Assembly: GCA_000525675.1 (NCBI GenBank) | Contig: CP002190.1 | Coordinates: 682,001 to 746,000 of the forward strand | DNA: 64,000 nucleotides | Direction of reading: 5' to 3' | Origin: Bdellovibrio bacteriovorus W | GTDB taxonomy: Bacteria > Bdellovibrionota > Bdellovibrionia > Bdellovibrionales > Bdellovibrionaceae | Shown here: positions 42,337-51,562 of the stretch, in pieces | Layout of the letters: each line of letters starts with the position of its first letter | How positions within the stretch are numbered: position 1 is the stretch's first letter | The notes under the pieces: model-generated | The model's database searches: none | The model's input: the letters and a program-made list of their open reading frames with translations, nothing else | Told to the model about the DNA's origin: nothing | Translations under genes and position numbers: made by a program

Positions 42337-43878
42337 ATGACTAAAATCGGTAAAATTAATTTTCTAATCAGTGGAATCTCTTTAGTCTGTATGGCTATCG
42401 CGCGATATTTAATTGGCGAGTGGGTGCCTTTTACTTGGCTTTGCTTAGCTTTTGCGGTGATTACCTTTATCTTTGGTTGCTTTAAAGAAAGAAGCTTTCT
42501 TAAAGAATTCTTCTCGATGAAGACCACTAAAGAAGGCATGAGTATGGGAACTCTGATTGTTCTTTTGATAGCAATCTTGGTGATCGTGAACTACTTAGGA
42601 GTGAAGTACTATAAAACTTGGGACTTTTCTTCAGCCCAGGTAAATACTCTTTCTCCGCAGTCGATTCAGCTGATTAAAGGTTTAGACTCTGATCTTAAAG
42701 TTTACTTTTTTTATAAAAAGGGCGTTGAAGGCAACGAAGAAAATCGCCGTCTTTTTAGAGAGCTCATTAAGAAGTACCAAGACGAAACGACAAAAATTCA
42801 ATTAGATTTCGTAGAGGTGAACGAACGTCCCGACCTAGCTCAGGATTTCGGCGTGGACAAGGGGAGTGGTGTCGTATTTTTAGATTTTAAAGGACGCCGC
42901 AGTCGCATTGAGAAGATCGACGAGCAAGAGTTTACAAGCGCGCTCGTAAAAGTGACACGTGAATCTGTAAAAACGATTTACTTCACAATCGGTCACGGAG
43001 AACCATCTTTGAATGAAACTCGTGAAGGGTTAGGATTAGGTTCTTTAAAATCACTTTTAGAGAACAATCGGTACAGTGTTAAAGATTGGGCTATCACTCA
43101 GAATCCTCATATTCCGCAGGATGCGGATGTGATCTTTGTGGTAGGTCCCACGCAAGGTTTTCAAAAGTTTGAGATTGAGTTGCTTGAAAAGTATTTAAGC
43201 GCGGGTGGTAGCCTTGTGCTGGCTTTAGAGTCTCAAAGCACTGTGGGATTAGAAGCCTTAGCAGAAAAAGTAGGGTTAGGATTCCAAAATAATTTTGTAT
43301 TCAACGTTGTAGAAACAGCCTTGGGTCGTGCGATCAATCAGGGACCGACTGTGGGGGCTGTTTTTTCTGAGAGCAATAAGATCACAAAAAACTTCAGCCG
43401 TGGCGAGGTGACGATTTTTAGATTCCCGCAAGGGATTTCTAGAAAGTCGGCAGCACCTGAAGGTGTTATTGTTGATGATATCGTTCGCACAACACCGAGC
43501 GCTGTGGCTAGCAATACTCGAACGGCAACAGGTGGAGAAGGAGCTGAAGGGTCTTTCACGCTTGTTTCTGAAGTGACTGGGGTTTGGCCTCAGTCTAAGG
43601 GAGATAAAAATTTCTCGTTGATTATGGCGGGAGACATGGATTTTCTCTCAAACCAAATGCTGTATCAGAATATGAATCGCGATCTAGTTCTTAACTTTAC
43701 AGCGGCTTTGGCTAAAGAAGAAAATCTTATCAGTATTATTCCTAAAGATCCGCAGGCGACAGAGTTATTTTTGACCGAGACAAAATTCAACCTCTTTCTT
43801 TTTGGCTTTATTATCCCATTGCCCTTAATCCTTTTAGGCACCGCTACAGGTATTTGGTTAAGAAGGAGGAACGCTTAA
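42337..43878 (+). CDS. GldG-like ABC transport auxiliary protein
   Basis: 513 residues. Two N-terminal membrane helices, a large periplasmic DUF4350/ABC-transport-auxiliary domain (KVYFFYKKG, FVEVNERPDLAQDFG, GHGEPSLN and FVVGPTQGFQKFEIELLEKYL), and a last helix near the C-terminus followed by RRRN. ATG 42337 has GGAG seven bases upstream; the reading from 42325 would lie inside the permease. Overlaps the next gene as TAATG. Confidence 0.85.
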   Translation: MTKIGKINFLISGISLVCMAIARYLIGEWVPFTWLCLAFAVITFIFGCFKERSFLKEFFSMKTTKEGMSMGTLIVLLIAILVIVNYLGVKYYKTWDFSSAQVNTLSPQSIQLIKGLDSDLKVYFFYKKGVEGNEENRRLFRELIKKYQDETTKIQLDFVEVNERPDLAQDFGVDKGSGVVFLDFKGRRSRIEKIDEQEFTSALVKVTRESVKTIYFTIGHGEPSLNETREGLGLGSLKSLLENNRYSVKDWAITQNPHIPQDADVIFVVGPTQGFQKFEIELLEKYLSAGGSLVLALESQSTVGLEALAEKVGLGFQNNFVFNVVETALGRAINQGPTVGAVFSESNKITKNFSRGEVTIFRFPQGISRKSAAPEGVIVDDIVRTTPSAVASNTRTATGGEGAEGSFTLVSEVTGVWPQSKGDKNFSLIMAGDMDFLSNQMLYQNMNRDLVLNFTAALAKEENLISIIPKDPQATELFLTETKFNLFLFGFIIPLPLILLGTATGIWLRRRNA

Positions 43879-44855
43879 TGAAACTCAAAGGGCGCAATGT
43901 CTTAATACTTTGTCTTTTGGTTCTTGGAGCTTACACAGCCTACGATATTTGGAAAGACGAACAAAAAGAGAAGAAGAAGCTGACGGAAACTCAACTCATG
44001 ACTTTAAATTATGAGCAGATTCATAAGCTTTCAATTAAGCGCCCCCATGATCAAGTTTTATTAGAGAGAGACGAGACGGGGTGGAAAGTCAAAGAACCCC
44101 TCCAAGACAGTGCAGATAGCAATGATGTCGAAGACTTTATTAAATCCATGGTTACCGAGAGAATCTTTGATGTGGCAAAAGAAGGCGACATTGACTGGGC
44201 TCTTTATGGTTTAAGCACTCCAATTGGAACTTTGACTTTAGAGACGAACACCGGAGCTACGCAAAGTTTCACGGTGGCTGATAAAGTAAACTTTGAAGAC
44301 AAAGCGTTTTTAAGGCGTGATCAGGAGGAACGAGTTCTGCTCGTAAATTCACTCTGGCAAAACCGCGTTCGTAAGACGGCGATTGATTTTCGTCAAAGAC
44401 GTATCCTAAGAGCAAATTTAGCTTCTGTGGACGAAATGAAAATTAAAAATAAATCGGGTGAGATTTTTCTTCAAAGGGTCGATGGACATTGGATTAATGG
44501 TAAAAATAAAAAACAAACCCTTGATCAAAATAAAGTCCGCGAGTTTTTGACAGATTTCTCTGAAGCTCGTGCTGATGAAATCTATGATAAATCCCAAGCC
44601 AAAAATCAGACCCTCAAAGATCTATTTAGCGCTGAATTACGCATGGATGATAAAAAGTGGTCAGCCCTGATTCAACAAGATAAGAGTTTTAAAATCTTTG
44701 CTCTGATATCAGAACCAAGTTTTTTTATGCGCATGGAGCCCGGAGCGTTAGATAGATTTATCAACGCGAAAATCTCTGAGTTAGAGCCGGATAAGGTGGA
44801 AACTCAAGAACCTCAGGACTCTGATGAAGAAATGCTAGACGATCATCAACATTGA
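43878..44855 (+). CDS. DUF4340 protein
   Basis: 325 residues. One N-terminal membrane anchor, then two DUF4340 repeats in the periplasm (KRPHDQVLLERDETGWKV and NKSGEIFLQRVDGHWING), ending in an acidic tail. DUF4340 proteins are recurring partners of Gld-like exporters; their role is not defined. ATG 43878 overlaps the stop of the GldG-like gene with GGAGG ahead. Confidence 0.83.
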   Translation: MKLKGRNVLILCLLVLGAYTAYDIWKDEQKEKKKLTETQLMTLNYEQIHKLSIKRPHDQVLLERDETGWKVKEPLQDSADSNDVEDFIKSMVTERIFDVAKEGDIDWALYGLSTPIGTLTLETNTGATQSFTVADKVNFEDKAFLRRDQEERVLLVNSLWQNRVRKTAIDFRQRRILRANLASVDEMKIKNKSGEIFLQRVDGHWINGKNKKQTLDQNKVREFLTDFSEARADEIYDKSQAKNQTLKDLFSAELRMDDKKWSALIQQDKSFKIFALISEPSFFMRMEPGALDRFINAKISELEPDKVETQEPQDSDEEMLDDHQH

Positions 44856-44894
44856 TCGGCACAATCTTAATAGATCAGTATTAAAAGGAAATTC

Positions 44895-45899
44895 ATGGAA
44901 AAAATCGTGGTGAAATCACCGACACGAGTGGACTTAGCAGGCGGCACTTTAGATTTATGGCCGCTTTTCTTATTTGTTGGTGGGGCCACCACTGTGAATG
45001 TGGCGATTGATATCTATACCAATGTTGAAATTGAGCCTTTGAGCGATTCCCGAGTGATTTTAGACTCGGTAGATCTGAAGTTGCGCAAAGAGTATAAGAA
45101 TTTGCAGGAGGCTTTGGCGGATACGGATTCACGCATGATATTATTGCAGACTCAGCTTCGCTACTGGAAGCCAGAGCAAGGGTTTGTTTTGAAAACCTCT
45201 TCACAGAGCCCTGTTGGTGGTGGTTTGGGGGGCAGTTCTTCACTGACGATAGGTTTGATGAAAGCTTTTTCAATTTTTTGTAAAAGGCCTTTTAAAGACT
45301 CCCATCACATCGTCAATGTAGCTCACAATATCGAGGCTGAGATTTTAAACACACCGACGGGGACGCAGGATTATTATCCGGCATACTCTGGTGGAATAAA
45401 TGTTTTGAAGTATAACTATGATGGAATCACGCAAGAGATCTTAACGGACGGTATTGAAGAACTGCGTAGTCATTTCATGCTTGTTTATACAGGAAGACCT
45501 CACCATTCAGGTTTGAATAATTTTGAGGTTATGAAGTCCGCAGTGGCTAAAGACCCCGAAGTTGTAGAGGCGCTGAAAGATCTGGCGCAAGTAGCTTTGG
45601 AAGTGGAATCTGCAATTCGTAAGAAAAACTGGACGCTTTTAGGCGGCCTCTTCAGACGCGAATATGCGGCAAGAATCCGTTTAACCCCTGAGTTTTCCAG
45701 TCCTGAGATCGAAAAGCTTGCGGAACTCTCTTTGCAGAATGGGGCAGAGGCTGTTAAAATTTGTGGAGCTGGGGGAGGAGGCTGTGTCCTTGTTTGGTGT
45801 CCTCCAGAAAAACAAAGAGGAGTGGCTGAAGAATGCCAAAAAGCCGGCTTTCAGGTGATGGACGCAAAACCCGTCGATCCACTGCAAAACCAGAATTAG
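44895..45899 (+). CDS. GHMP-superfamily sugar kinase
   Basis: 334 residues. RVDLAGGTLDLWP at the N-terminus, ATP-binding PVGGGLGGSSSLTIG near 112, HNIEAEILNTPTGTQDYYPA, and KICGAGGGGCVL near 290 are GHMP motifs. The Asp of GTLD and the TGTQD loop resemble heptose-7-phosphate kinases and related sugar kinases (HddA-type) for surface polysaccharide. Exact sugar is unknown. The 3' end overlaps the next gene by 67 bases. Confidence 0.8.
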   Translation: MEKIVVKSPTRVDLAGGTLDLWPLFLFVGGATTVNVAIDIYTNVEIEPLSDSRVILDSVDLKLRKEYKNLQEALADTDSRMILLQTQLRYWKPEQGFVLKTSSQSPVGGGLGGSSSLTIGLMKAFSIFCKRPFKDSHHIVNVAHNIEAEILNTPTGTQDYYPAYSGGINVLKYNYDGITQEILTDGIEELRSHFMLVYTGRPHHSGLNNFEVMKSAVAKDPEVVEALKDLAQVALEVESAIRKKNWTLLGGLFRREYAARIRLTPEFSSPEIEKLAELSLQNGAEAVKICGAGGGGCVLVWCPPEKQRGVAEECQKAGFQVMDAKPVDPLQNQN

Positions 45900-46756
45900 A
45901 ATCCACGGACTTTGGAGATGCAAAAGCTCATCCAGGTCCGGTGCATCGATTCGTTGGGCTGTCTCTTGGTGGCGGTAAGACGGATAAAGCTTGTCTTGCG
46001 GTTTTAGAATACTATCCAAAGCACAAAAAAGTTTTTCTTTCTCGCCTTGTCGAAAAAATCAAAACTGAAGGAGACGTATCTGGAGATGCTTTCATCGTTC
46101 ATGAGGTGCGCTCTCTGCAAAATGTTGAGTCCGTTTCTTTTGATGTTCCCTATCGTCTTCCTCAATGTTTGAACTGCGTTCCTGGTTGTGACGGTATGGA
46201 AAACTGTCCCGCCGAGCATATCCAGTGGATGTGGAAGCACACAGAAAAACATCTCAAAGGCAAAAGGCCCAAGAAGTTATTCACCCCATATACTCAGCGC
46301 TGCGTAGAGCTTTATGTAAATACAGAGCTCGAAGAAAAGTTCTCTATGCAACACGCTATGGGCTCTAACGTGGCACCGCTTTTAGCGCGTGCCATGTATT
46401 TAAAAAATAAACTTCAATTACCCACTCTTGAGATATATCCGAAGCTTTCTGTGTGGAGAGTGGGGCGATCGTTAGATGTTATGAAAAGTCATCTACGCTT
46501 TCACAAGCATTCCATTGGTGGGGATGCCAGTCGAAAAGAGATACTGCAAGCTTTGAATGAACACAGTGTGGCCTTTGTGTATAGTGAAGACATCAAGTTG
46601 ATGATTGAAAACAACCATGCTTTTGAAGCTTTTATCTGTGCGCTTACGGGTTTTTTAGAATATCAAGGGGTCACAGAGCCTCGACCAAAAGGGTTTCCAA
46701 AATCAGAAGACTGGATCAGCTTTCCTCAACAAAACCTTAAGTGGAATTTTTTCTAG
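45833..46756 (+). CDS. DUF429 protein with a four-cysteine cluster
   Basis: 307 residues. From about residue 40 the RNase-H-like DUF429 fold is indicated by FVGLSLGGGKTDKACLAVL, with SFDVPYRLPQ near 105. An inserted cluster CLNCVPGC followed by ENC (about 112-125) could bind zinc or an iron-sulfur centre. The N-terminal 35 residues are basic and low complexity and lie in the overlap with the kinase gene; a later in-frame start cannot be excluded. AGGAG lies upstream of ATG 45833. Function unknown. Confidence 0.68.
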   Translation: MPKSRLSGDGRKTRRSTAKPELESTDFGDAKAHPGPVHRFVGLSLGGGKTDKACLAVLEYYPKHKKVFLSRLVEKIKTEGDVSGDAFIVHEVRSLQNVESVSFDVPYRLPQCLNCVPGCDGMENCPAEHIQWMWKHTEKHLKGKRPKKLFTPYTQRCVELYVNTELEEKFSMQHAMGSNVAPLLARAMYLKNKLQLPTLEIYPKLSVWRVGRSLDVMKSHLRFHKHSIGGDASRKEILQALNEHSVAFVYSEDIKLMIENNHAFEAFICALTGFLEYQGVTEPRPKGFPKSEDWISFPQQNLKWNFF

Positions 46757-46763
46757 AACCTAA

Positions 46764-47600
46764 TTACCGATGACAGACTTCAAGAGCTGCTAAGAATTTT
46801 TTGCGGTGAACGCTATTCTGTGGTCCGGTGAAGGCTTGGATATGTTCACCGTCAGGGAGTTGTAAAAACTCTTTGGGCGCCTTTGCCGCATTGAAAACAT
46901 CTTCACCATTTTCAAAAGTAACTACACGATCCGTTTGACTATGTATGACCATGAGGGGAGTCGGAGAGATTTCTGCTATATGATCGCCTGCGGAATATTT
47001 ATCGCTAACAAGAAGATATCCCAAGGGTTGCAGAGCCCAAGTTATAGGATTTTTTGCCAAAGTTCTCTGTGCTACTTTTTTATAAGATTTAAAGGTGCTT
47101 TCTACAGTCACTAAGCAAATAGATTGCTTGTGCTTGGCTGCTGTATAAAGTGCGATATTTCCTCCAAGGCTCTGTCCAAAGATAGCCACAGGAGTCTTTG
47201 GATGGCTCGCAAGAAGCCATTGCAGAGCTTGATCGCCAGAGGCCGTCGTGGATTCAGGTGTCGGCTCACCTGAGCTACCGCCATATCCAGGGTAATCAAA
47301 GATCAGAAAGCCGTATCCTTCTTTAATAATCCAGAATAGCGAGAAAAAGTGTGAGCTGATATTTTGAGCGTTGCCATGAAAGAAAAGAATATTGGCTTTG
47401 GGTTCTCTATCAATAGGTTTGAAATACCAAGCAACGATTTTACCATCTCGGAATGGGATCTCGACTTGCTCTGGAGGGGGAGTGAGCTTCTTGGGATCGA
47501 CGTAAATATACCGAGTGGGATGGTAAAAGAGATGAGAGCAACCCACTAACATGAGGGGCAAACAAAGAGTTAATAGTGATCTGATGAATCTCTTTCCCAT
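46764..47600 (-). CDS. Alpha/beta hydrolase, lipoprotein
   Basis: 278 residues. Lipobox LVGC (Cys about 21). Nucleophile Ser in GQSLGGN, Asp in HSQTDRVV and His in GEHIQAF complete the triad; oxyanion region FFHGNAQNI and YPGYGGSSG fit the family (YqkD/BEM46-like). Likely an esterase at the inner face of the outer membrane, substrate unknown. Convergent with the DUF429 gene, 8 bases between stops. Confidence 0.82.
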   Translation of the reverse strand: MGKRFIRSLLTLCLPLMLVGCSHLFYHPTRYIYVDPKKLTPPPEQVEIPFRDGKIVAWYFKPIDREPKANILFFHGNAQNISSHFFSLFWIIKEGYGFLIFDYPGYGGSSGEPTPESTTASGDQALQWLLASHPKTPVAIFGQSLGGNIALYTAAKHKQSICLVTVESTFKSYKKVAQRTLAKNPITWALQPLGYLLVSDKYSAGDHIAEISPTPLMVIHSQTDRVVTFENGEDVFNAAKAPKEFLQLPDGEHIQAFTGPQNSVHRKKFLAALEVCHR

Positions 47601-47966
47601 AAAATTTATTTTTACTGAAATGCACTCTGAAGTAAACTTGTTCCTTGCGAGAAAAAAATGGAGTTCGACTCGGAGGGGTTATATTTTTCCTGTAAAAAAT
47701 GACCCATAAAATTTGAAATTGTTAAGGTCAAAAATTATGGGAGTTCTTGCAAGCGATTCTCAAACTTTGTTTGAAGGCATTCATATAGAGACTTGTAGGG
47801 TTTTGCATCTATTTTATAGATAAAAGTCGTAATGATTAAATGTCTCTTAGTTCGTAAAGGGGCATTTGCTTTTATATTACATACCTTTTCTAGACATACC
47901 TTGGATATATCCTCAGAGCCTTTTCTGTTAAGATGGCTCTATGCTTTTCTAACGAAAGGAATCTTC
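47601..47966. other. Non-coding gap
   Basis: 366 bases between divergent genes. One possible 28-residue reading frame (47737-47823) has AAGG upstream but no other support. The first 135 codons-worth upstream of 47967 is open in frame with the methyltransferase but lacks family similarity. No hairpin or promoter was convincing. Confidence 0.4.
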
Positions 47967-48785
47967 GTGGCAGAAAACTCTTTTCCCTACCTTCATGGTT
48001 TTTCAAAAGATGAACAAGAAAGACTGCGCAAACAAGCCCGTTTTGGCGAGTTCACGGTCTATCAAAATATCAATTTCTCTTCTGTGCAGAATCTCTTAGA
48101 GGTGGGTTGTGGGGTAGGGGCACAGACAGAAATTCTACTCAGAAGATTTCCTGATCTTAAGATCACGGGGATAGATCGCAGCACGAAACAGCTTGAATCT
48201 GCACGGGAAAGGCTTTCTTCGCTGTCATCGACGCAGGGAAGATTTGATCTTCAAGAGATGGATGCTACGGCCATGGAGTTTGCGGTGAACTCTTTTGATG
48301 GAGCTTTTCTATGTTGGATTTTAGAACACGTCCCAGATCCTATTCGCGTGCTTTCAGAGGTGCGTAGAGTTTTACGACCTGGTTCGCCGGTCTATGTGAC
48401 CGAAGTTTTAAATTCGTCCTTCTTTTTAGATCCCTATTCGCCGAACGTATGGAAATACTGGATGGCATTCAACGAATATCAACTCGAGCAAAAAGGGGAC
48501 CCCTTTGTCGGAGCAAAGTTAGGAAACTTTCTTATGCAGTTGGGATACCGCGATGTTCAGACTGAAGTGAAAACTTGGTTCTTAGACAATAGATCACCAA
48601 GGGCTCGGAAAGACTGTATTGAGTATTGGACAGAGTTACTACTTAGCGCCAGTGAGCAGTTGATCGAATCAAACTATGTCTCTGAAGAAATCGTTAAAGA
48701 AATGAAAACCGAGATGGCCCGAGTAGCTAACGATCCTAATGCTGTATTTTATTATTCGTTTGTTCAAGCCCGAGCGGTGACTTAA
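47967..48785 (+). CDS. Class I SAM-dependent methyltransferase (UbiE-like fold)
   Basis: 272 residues from GTG 47967, chosen for AAAGGA six bases upstream and because the conserved part begins just after it; an ATG at 47832 would add 45 hydrophobic-rich residues without family support. Motif I LLEVGCGVGAQTEIL, then GIDRS, DATAMEF (acidic), AFLCWILEHV (post-motif II) and VRRVLRPGSPVYVTE. Substrate unknown. Alone on the plus strand, ending at a shared terminator. Confidence 0.8.
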   Translation: MAENSFPYLHGFSKDEQERLRKQARFGEFTVYQNINFSSVQNLLEVGCGVGAQTEILLRRFPDLKITGIDRSTKQLESARERLSSLSSTQGRFDLQEMDATAMEFAVNSFDGAFLCWILEHVPDPIRVLSEVRRVLRPGSPVYVTEVLNSSFFLDPYSPNVWKYWMAFNEYQLEQKGDPFVGAKLGNFLMQLGYRDVQTEVKTWFLDNRSPRARKDCIEYWTELLLSASEQLIESNYVSEEIVKEMKTEMARVANDPNAVFYYSFVQARAVT

Positions 48786-48793
48786 ATAAAATG

Positions 48794-48821
48794 ACCCCTC
48801 TCATGGCTAGCAGAGAGGGGA
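48794..48821. terminator. Terminator between methyltransferase and corA
   Basis: CCCCTCTC-N10-GAGAGGGG. T-rich sequence follows only on the minus side, so it mainly suits corA. Confidence 0.7.
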
Positions 48822-48831
48822 GTCTTAATGA

Positions 48832-49764
48832 CTACTTAATATCGTCCTTCGTGAGCCAGCCTTTGCGGCTCACCCAGATGAAAGTTCCTACGGCTATGAA
48901 GATCATAAATCCTAGAGTTCCGTAGTATCCATAGGGTTGTTTCAGTTCAGGCATGTATTCGAAATTCATTCCATAGACGCCGGCGATAAAATTCAATGGT
49001 AAGAAGAACATCGAGAACACGGTCAGGGTGCGCATAATCTCGTTTGTGCGATAAGAAGCTTCGTTGGTCTTTTGCGACATCAACGAGAGATGAAGATTGA
49101 TCAGCCCTGAAATTTCCTCATGCATCTCTTCCACGAAATAAGAATACTTTGTTAGGGGTTCTCGGACATGGACCGCGTCTTTGTGAGGGAACTCAAGTTC
49201 CGCGAGGACCTTGGTCACCGTGTCGTCAGTGAATTTAAATATTTTCTTATAGGCCCCAGATTTTCTTTTAACGATATAACCTTCTCTAAGAATATTTTTT
49301 CGTTTGAGCGTGAAAACACGGTCTTCAATTAAATCATTCTGCGCATCCATTTCAGTTAAAGAGGGGCCAAAGCTTGTGATCGTGCGATGAAGAATATTTC
49401 TTAAGAAATGAATTTGTGTCATCGGTTCGTTTTTAGCGATCTTTTCTTTCTTACTTTCTACACATGGCAAGGGAAGACGGTGAATGGTGAGAACGAACCC
49501 TTCACCAATAAAAATAATTAACTTCGTCGTCAGCTCTTGCATCGTCAGAGATTTTTTCGTGCGGTGAGGATCGCTATGTCTTAAAACCACGAAGAGAGTT
49601 TCTCCAGAGTAGTCCGCCATCGGGAGATGTTGAGGGTCTAAGCAAGACTCGACCGCATGACTTTGCAGTTCGAACTCCTCTGCGAGGCTCAAAAGCTCCT
49701 CCGTTGAGGGGTTTTCAATGTCGATCCACTTAAAGTCATTCCACTGATGTTCAATTCGTTTCAT
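48832..49764 (-). CDS. corA: CorA-family magnesium transporter
   Basis: 310 residues. Cytosolic alpha/beta domain, long stalk helix, and two C-terminal membrane helices with the selectivity loop YGMNFEYMPEL between them. Forms a homopentameric Mg2+/Co2+ channel in the inner membrane. The tail after the second helix is basic (SRKGWLTKDD). No neighbour suggests a special role. Confidence 0.92.
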   Translation of the reverse strand: MKRIEHQWNDFKWIDIENPSTEELLSLAEEFELQSHAVESCLDPQHLPMADYSGETLFVVLRHSDPHRTKKSLTMQELTTKLIIFIGEGFVLTIHRLPLPCVESKKEKIAKNEPMTQIHFLRNILHRTITSFGPSLTEMDAQNDLIEDRVFTLKRKNILREGYIVKRKSGAYKKIFKFTDDTVTKVLAELEFPHKDAVHVREPLTKYSYFVEEMHEEISGLINLHLSLMSQKTNEASYRTNEIMRTLTVFSMFFLPLNFIAGVYGMNFEYMPELKQPYGYYGTLGFMIFIAVGTFIWVSRKGWLTKDDIK

Positions 49765-49945
49765 ACTAAAACACTACTGCTGAAAGCTCAGGGTGGCAAT
49801 GGATGTGAGACCTCTATCAATAGATCGCGTTTGAGGTCGAAGCTGCCCAAAAATGTCTCAAGGTAAGAAGTTTGTCACTTCTCATGGACCCAAATGGAAT
49901 CTATTGCACTTAAGAAAGCATGAATTCTGCATCTACTGAATCACG

Positions 49946-51514
49946 ATGAAACAGTTAAGTGTAAAACTCATTCATTCTATAGCCCTTATGTCCTTCTTGG
50001 CAGCCTGCGCGCCGGACTCCCGTCAAATGCCCTCAGAGGCGACGACGACTTATGCGCCCAAAAAGCCGATCATTACAGAAGGTGATTCCTATAGACTTGC
50101 CCGCGGCGCTACTCGCATCGATGCCATGGATGTCGTTTATGATTCTGAAACCCGTTCTATGAGTTTAAAGGGACGCATTGAGTATTTAGATTTAAAAGAC
50201 AGTCGTTTACGTAATATCGATTTAGATATGTTAGGTCTTGCTGACCAAAATGGTTTCGTGGTTCTAAAAAATACAGCAACGATGCTCGCACTTCCTGACG
50301 GAGTTCAGGTCGCAGCCAAAGCCACATGTCTTGGACAAGATCTCAGTTGTACAGCGTCGTTTATAGATATCTATCTATATGCCGAAGGCGTCGTATATCA
50401 CCATCAAGTCGAGCATGATCAAAACAAGTCAAAAGAAAAAGTAGAGACTCCTGTGGATACGGAAGACGATCCAGATTATGGAGTGGGTTCTGATGACGTG
50501 GAAGGCGAACCAGGCCCTTACGTTGGAAGTATTCAAGATGATATTCGTAGTCTTTTAGATTGGAATATTATCGAGGACTCTAAAGCTGAGAAGAAAACAG
50601 AGGTTAAGGATCCTAAGAAAGACGATAAGAAGAATGAGAAAAAAGACTCTGTAGGTTCAGATAAAAAAGAAGACCCGAAGTCTCCTAAAAAAGATGAACC
50701 GAAAAAAGAAGAGCCTAAGAAGGAAACTCCTAAAAAAGAGGAGCCAAAAAAAGAGCAACCAAAAATAGAAGCTCCTAAAAAAGAGGAACCAAAGAAGGAA
50801 ACACTTCCTCCTGCGAAGCCTCCTGTAAAAGACGAGAAAAAAGAAGGGCCAAAACCTGCGGATGTGGCAAAGGCTAATCAAGCAGTGGGCTCTGTGAACT
50901 CAGGTCGCCTTGAGAATGCAGCGAATTTGTTAACTATTGAAAAGAACCTAACTATACCAGGTTTTAAAATTCTTAGGCCCGAGCGTTTGGCGCATTTTGG
51001 TGCGAATGAGCTTTCTTACATCATACAGTTGATGGGCAAAACGACGGAGAGGCTTTTGCCGGAATACAAATTATCGGTCGGAGACCTTTCTCGTGAAAGA
51101 GGCGGTCAGCTAGGACGTCATAAGTCTCATCAAAATGGTCTCGATGTGGATGTGGCATTCTTCTTTAAGAACAAAACCTTTCAGACCTTTTTTGCTTCTG
51201 CGGTGGCGGTCAACAAGCCCCATGCAGACTGGATGGTTGAGCCGCAATGGGAGCTTTTCAAAGAGGTCGTGAATACGAAGCTTATTGATCGCATCTTTAT
51301 CCATGCGGCCCTTAAAAAGTCACTATGTGAGCATGCAATCAAGACGGGTGAGTTGCAAAAGGGTAAGAACGATAGTCTAGCTTTTGAAACTCTGCGCCGC
51401 TTGATCCCTGAAAAGGACCATCACAATCACTTCCATTTACGTGTGAAGTGTTCAAGTGCCCAAGTACGTTGCCGTCAAATGGCGGAGCCAGTCGCAAATT
51501 CTGGTTGTTTTTGA
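49946..51514 (+). CDS. Lipoprotein murein endopeptidase, MepA/M74-like, with Lys-Glu-Pro linker
   Basis: 522 residues in three parts. Lipobox LAAC (Cys about 21) and a beta-rich domain about 40-160; an extended, highly repetitive linker about 215-305 built from KKEEPKKE-type units; and a C-terminal M74 domain about 320-522. The zinc motif HKSHQNGLDVDVAFFF and the final DHHNHFHLRV match MepA, which cuts D,D-crosslinks of peptidoglycan. The tether to a membrane by a long charged spacer is unlike MepA itself. Likely works on wall, perhaps of prey (inference). No clear Shine-Dalgarno. The HAD gene follows. Confidence 0.83.
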   Translation: MKQLSVKLIHSIALMSFLAACAPDSRQMPSEATTTYAPKKPIITEGDSYRLARGATRIDAMDVVYDSETRSMSLKGRIEYLDLKDSRLRNIDLDMLGLADQNGFVVLKNTATMLALPDGVQVAAKATCLGQDLSCTASFIDIYLYAEGVVYHHQVEHDQNKSKEKVETPVDTEDDPDYGVGSDDVEGEPGPYVGSIQDDIRSLLDWNIIEDSKAEKKTEVKDPKKDDKKNEKKDSVGSDKKEDPKSPKKDEPKKEEPKKETPKKEEPKKEQPKIEAPKKEEPKKETLPPAKPPVKDEKKEGPKPADVAKANQAVGSVNSGRLENAANLLTIEKNLTIPGFKILRPERLAHFGANELSYIIQLMGKTTERLLPEYKLSVGDLSRERGGQLGRHKSHQNGLDVDVAFFFKNKTFQTFFASAVAVNKPHADWMVEPQWELFKEVVNTKLIDRIFIHAALKKSLCEHAIKTGELQKGKNDSLAFETLRRLIPEKDHHNHFHLRVKCSSAQVRCRQMAEPVANSGCF

Positions 51515-51518
51515 CCGA

Positions 51519-51562
51519 CACGCCAATGCCTGCCACAATGTAAGACATGGCAGATTGGCGTG
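51519..51562 (+). promoter_or_regulatory. Long hairpin containing a start codon
   Basis: CACGCCAAT-gc-CTGCCA (51519-51535), 12-base loop, TGGCAG-ATTGGCGTG (51548-51562): 15 pairs with a two-base bulge. The candidate ATG 51547 of the next gene lies at the loop-stem border. No T run follows, so a simple terminator is unlikely. Confidence 0.6.

Noticed and set aside
47737-47823. 28-residue reading frame with AAGG upstream
   Set aside because: Too short, no recognisable feature and no terminator or conserved context; recorded only as possible.
50657-50881. Phe/Leu/Arg-rich minus-strand frame
   Set aside because: It is the reverse of the Lys/Glu/Pro repeat linker in the endopeptidase gene.
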